Below, piece by piece: positions 60,711 to 64,000 of a stretch of DNA of 64,000 bases. A program made the position numbers and the translations under genes. This DNA is from Taxillus chinensis (Eukaryota; Streptophyta; Magnoliopsida; Santalales; Loranthaceae): contig CM042091.1 in the NCBI GenBank assembly GCA_023512835.1, forward strand, positions 5,751,079 to 5,815,078. The letters run 5' to 3'. Below the pieces are notes generated by a model, which ran no database searches, was not told where the DNA came from, and saw only the letters and a list, made by a program, of their open reading frames with translations. Each line of letters starts with the position of its first letter. Within the stretch, counting starts at the first letter, position 1.

Positions 60711-61655
60711 GCCGTTGAAAATATAGAGAACGAGATGGAGAGTTTGAGAATTAATTTTTAAGGTTTGATTTTTTATTTGTAAAAGATAAAAAAAAATGTT
60801 GTAGTTGGCTTGAAGATTTTATCAAATAGTAAAAGTGACAGAAAGTACATAAGCTAGTTTTGTCCAGCAAATCTGATTATGGAACAATGCAATCTTTATT
60901 TCTATCACGGTGTGCCTATAAACACCAATATATAGTCAATACTGTACTCACACAATCACCAATAATTATATTAAATTTGTTTGTCATTACATATGAAAAC
61001 ATATTTAGAACATTTCATTACAACATGTTAAGATCTTTCTAGTATTCCTGTAAATTCAAGGTCATAAAATCTTTAAAATTACAATTAAGACATTAATTAG
61101 GTGTCCTAAACCCTAATAATAGTGAACTAGTCAAATTGTATTGAAAGTACATAAATTATAAGAAAATTTAAACTTTAATAAATCAATGTTAGCAATCAAA
61201 CAAAATAAACGCATTTTCATTATTGTCTTTTATATATGAAGGGGTTGATTTAAAACTACTAAAGTGTAATATAATATATCTTGCTTTATTTAGGCAGCCA
61301 ACTGATTGAATTTGTATGGGCCTTACTAGCCTTTTGTCATACTTGTTTGGTTTGAGATTTATTATTTCCCCCTGTAATAGAATGGAACACACACCCCACC
61401 TCGGTGGCCATGGGTCCCTAATGCTCTAATTAGCATATAAAATTATTTCCATTTAAACAATGGAAGTGGAATACATGTGTTATGATATCAGTTAGCTCAT
61501 AATTTATCAATCTAACAAAATTTTTCTTAACTCAAATGTAGAGATTCGTAATATCATAAAGTGTTTCTTTTATGCACTCTTTGTTTCTAAAGATTTAGAA
61601 TAATAAAAAAACAAATAAGTTTGAGAAAATATGATCATTTATCTGTATTTATTTT

Positions 61656-62606
61656 AATTAGCAAAGAGCAATAAGTCTCCCTCTCATTTCTAGCATATTT
61701 AATTCATAAAAAGTGGAGAAGACTATATATTAAATTCAAGTATCACGAGTAAATCGTATTTATGGTTATTGAACTTTAACGTAATTTACTAGTGGTTACA
61801 ATATTATGTTTTTTTCTCATTTGGGTCATTAAACTTTTACTTCTGATTTTCGATAAAATTCATCAATTTGCTAATATGTCAATAAAAAATTAATTTATTG
61901 CTTACTTAGAAATATTATTATTTATAATCATACTTAGATGTCATCCTATACGAAAAATAAAAAATTATTAGAAAAAATGTAATGTTGTTAAGACTTGAAC
62001 CCTTAATGACACATTACACGATAATGAATAATAATATCGTCAAGCAAACAATAATATTTATTTTATTTTTTAATGGCACATCAACATCAACATATTAATA
62101 GATTTTGTAGTACTATGTCAATAAACTGACAAATTAGCAAAGAGCAATAAGTCTCCCTCTCATTTCTAGCATATTTAATTCATAAAAAGTGGAGAAGACT
62201 ATATATTAAATTCAAGTATCATGAGTAAATCGTATTTATGGTCATTGAACTTTAACGTAATTTACTAGTGGTTACAATATTATGTTTTTTTTTCTCATTT
62301 GGGTCATTAAACTTTTACTTCTGATTTTCGATAAAATTCATCAATTTGCTAATATGTCAATAAAAAATTAATTTATTACTTACTTAGAAATATTATTATT
62401 TATAATCATACTTAGATGTCATCCTATACGAAAAAATAAAAAATTATTAGAAAAAAATGTAATATTGTTAAGACTTAATGACACATAACACGATAATGAA
62501 TAATAATATCGTCAAGCAAACAATAATATTTATTTTATTTTTTAATGGCACATCAACATCAACATATTAATAGATTTTGTAGTACTATGTCAATAAACTG
62601 ACAAAT
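61656..62606. repeat. Tandem duplication, two ~476-bp units
   Basis: AATTAGCAAAGAGCAATAAG begins at 61656 and again at 62132. The units are nearly identical, differing by a few indels and a 12-base loss near 62474. They are non-coding and form the 3' flank of the P450 at 62.9 kb; a single diverged copy lies at about 53200-53700. Confidence 0.88.
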
Positions 62607-62884
62607 TCTCATGTTAAAATAACTTTTGAGAATCAATAGTGAAAGTTCAGTGCCTAAACCAAAAAAGACATGATTTATCTCATGTATCATTTTATATCGA
62701 TTAATAGCATCTCTAACCACATATTATGGATCATGACTGCTTGCAACATTAATTAATATGCTAGATTAATTAAGATATATCTTATTGTACTCTTTCCTTT
62801 CCAAAAGCTACATCACCAATGGTCTAGGCATGGCCCAGTCAAGGAAATGGATGTCCAGCTAAGAGAAAATGACAATACATAAAT

Positions 62885-63517
62885 TTAGCGGTCAGTGACA
62901 ACCAATGAGGAAAGAGAAGGGGTGGGAATCAAGCACAAATCTGATTTCCTTCTCACAGTAATACCAAAAGCTTCAGCCATGTCTAGTGTTTCAAGCCTTT
63001 CCCCATTTGGGAGTTTCCAATCAAAATGGAACAACAGTTGGGCTAATGGCAGCTCTATATTTGCCATAGCAAATTTAATGCCTGGACATATCCTTCTCCC
63101 ACTACCAAATGGTATGTATTCAAAATCGGACCCATTAAAGTCAACTTGGCTATGGATAAACCTTTCAGGCAAAAACATCTCAGCATTGACCCAATTTTTG
63201 GGGTCGCGACCTATTGCCCATGCATTCACTAATACTTTTGTTTTCAGTGGGATCTCATATCCGTTTATCTTGCAACCTTCTCTACACTCTCTCGGCACTA
63301 ATAATGGAGCAGCAGGATGCAACCTCAAGGTCTCTTTGATCACAGCCTTTAAGTATGTTAGTTCATGGAGCTTCGTCTCGTCTGGATTTCCCTTACTCTC
63401 GAAAACATTTCTTACCTCGGTTTGTGCCTTTTCCATCACTTTTGGGTTTCTAATCATTTCAGACATTGCCCATTCCATTGTAGTCGATGTGGTCTCACTT
63501 CCCGCGCTAAATATGTC
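62885..63517 (-). CDS. Cytochrome P450, CYP71-type, exon 2 only (runs off window)
   Basis: 210 codons plus stop from the AG acceptor at 63518-63519. It starts DIFSAGSETTSTTMEWAMSE (I-helix AGSETT), then ETLRLHPAAPLLVPREC, FLPERF and the heme loop FGSGRRICPG, and ends SLSSLVVTDR. No breaks. Exon 1 must lie above 64000, since the 483 bp to the window edge are AT-rich intron resembling the intron at 54.6-55.5 kb. Third member of the tandem cluster and closest to the gene at 54-56 kb. Confidence 0.85.
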   Translation of the reverse strand, partial: DIFSAGSETTSTTMEWAMSEMIRNPKVMEKAQTEVRNVFESKGNPDETKLHELTYLKAVIKETLRLHPAAPLLVPRECREGCKINGYEIPLKTKVLVNAWAIGRDPKNWVNAEMFLPERFIHSQVDFNGSDFEYIPFGSGRRICPGIKFAMANIELPLAQLLFHFDWKLPNGERLETLDMAEAFGITVRRKSDLCLIPTPSLSSLVVTDR

Positions 63518-64000
63518 CTAAAAAACACATTTATTAGGTCTTACATATGTATTATTCACGTTCTAGAGGTGACTCATCCTTATTCAGTTGTGTGTAGTAT
63601 ATATGTAGAGAAAGATGTTGGAACATACATAAAAATTAAAGCATTATAAACTAATAAAAAATGATAGTGTCATTAGTGAATAAAAGCAAAATTAAACTTT
63701 AAATTAATAATATAATTAAATAACAAATAAATTGATCATAGCCAATCTCAAAATATCCACCCGACCTCCCTAAAATTAGTTCTGTAACTAAAAATATTTT
63801 TTTATTTTAACAAGCTATTTTTTTAAAGCTAATTTTTTAGTTTTTTTATTTTTACCATTTATGAATTAAAATATTTTGTAAATATTTGTTTATTCTTTTC
63901 AATTAAAGTAAATAAGATAAAAGAAAAAATAAATAAATAGTGCGAGAGAAAATATATATTATTTTAATAAATAAAGAGTAAATAGTATTTGAAGAGTTAC
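63518..64000 (-). other. Intron of the third P450 (partial)
   Basis: AT-rich; the stretch just above the acceptor resembles the introns of the other two P450s (for example TAATAATATAATTAAATA, GCCAAT). Confidence 0.6.

Overview
The window is nuclear DNA from a flowering plant. It is AT-rich, its genes have GT-AG introns, and it carries a CYP71-clan P450 cluster, an initiator-Met-primed Copia retrotransposon, hAT-like and SINE-like elements, a plant NLR fragment and fragments resembling plant RST1. The species cannot be named from the sequence.

Layout. 1-12 kb: AT-rich intergenic DNA with decayed relics (FAR1/MULE-like transposase, DUF295-like gene, TRIM-like LTR pair) and one convincing small gene for a two-helix membrane protein (8614-8919). 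12-14.3 kb: an apparently intact two-exon CYP71-type P450 on the minus strand. 13.1-47.7 kb: a large direct duplication. Copy 1 (about 13101-28252) and copy 2 (about 28253-45751) each hold, in order, P450 exon 1, a full-length Copia element, a small four-exon gene, a tandem array of about 1,171-bp units ending in an RNase H-like ORF, a multi-exon fragment resembling RST1 with a hAT-like MITE in one intron, and the C-terminal LRR of an NLR. Copy 3 (about 45752-47748) is only the first 2 kb, lacks the Copia element and preserves the empty insertion site. 47.7-53 kb: intergenic DNA with a GC-rich promoter-like/leader-like segment and a tRNA-derived SINE. 54-56.4 kb: a second intact P450. 58.6-60.7 kb: P450 relics and a broken LEA_2-type gene. 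62.9-63.5 kb: exon 2 of a third P450 whose first exon lies beyond the window.

The P450s are all on the minus strand and evidently arose by tandem duplication. Only the genes at 12-14, 54-56 and 63 kb have the heme-binding exon; the copies at 28-29 and 46-47 kb are orphan first exons.

Two points deserve most attention. First, the array: units made of the introns and exons of a small gene plus half of an RNase H-like exon, present as 3 units in copy 1 and 5 in copy 2. Second, the differences between otherwise near-identical copies sit overwhelmingly at CAG/CTG trinucleotides, often as indels, while P450 exons are free of this. I infer systematic base-calling error at CHG-methylated sites, so many apparent frameshifts here may not be real.
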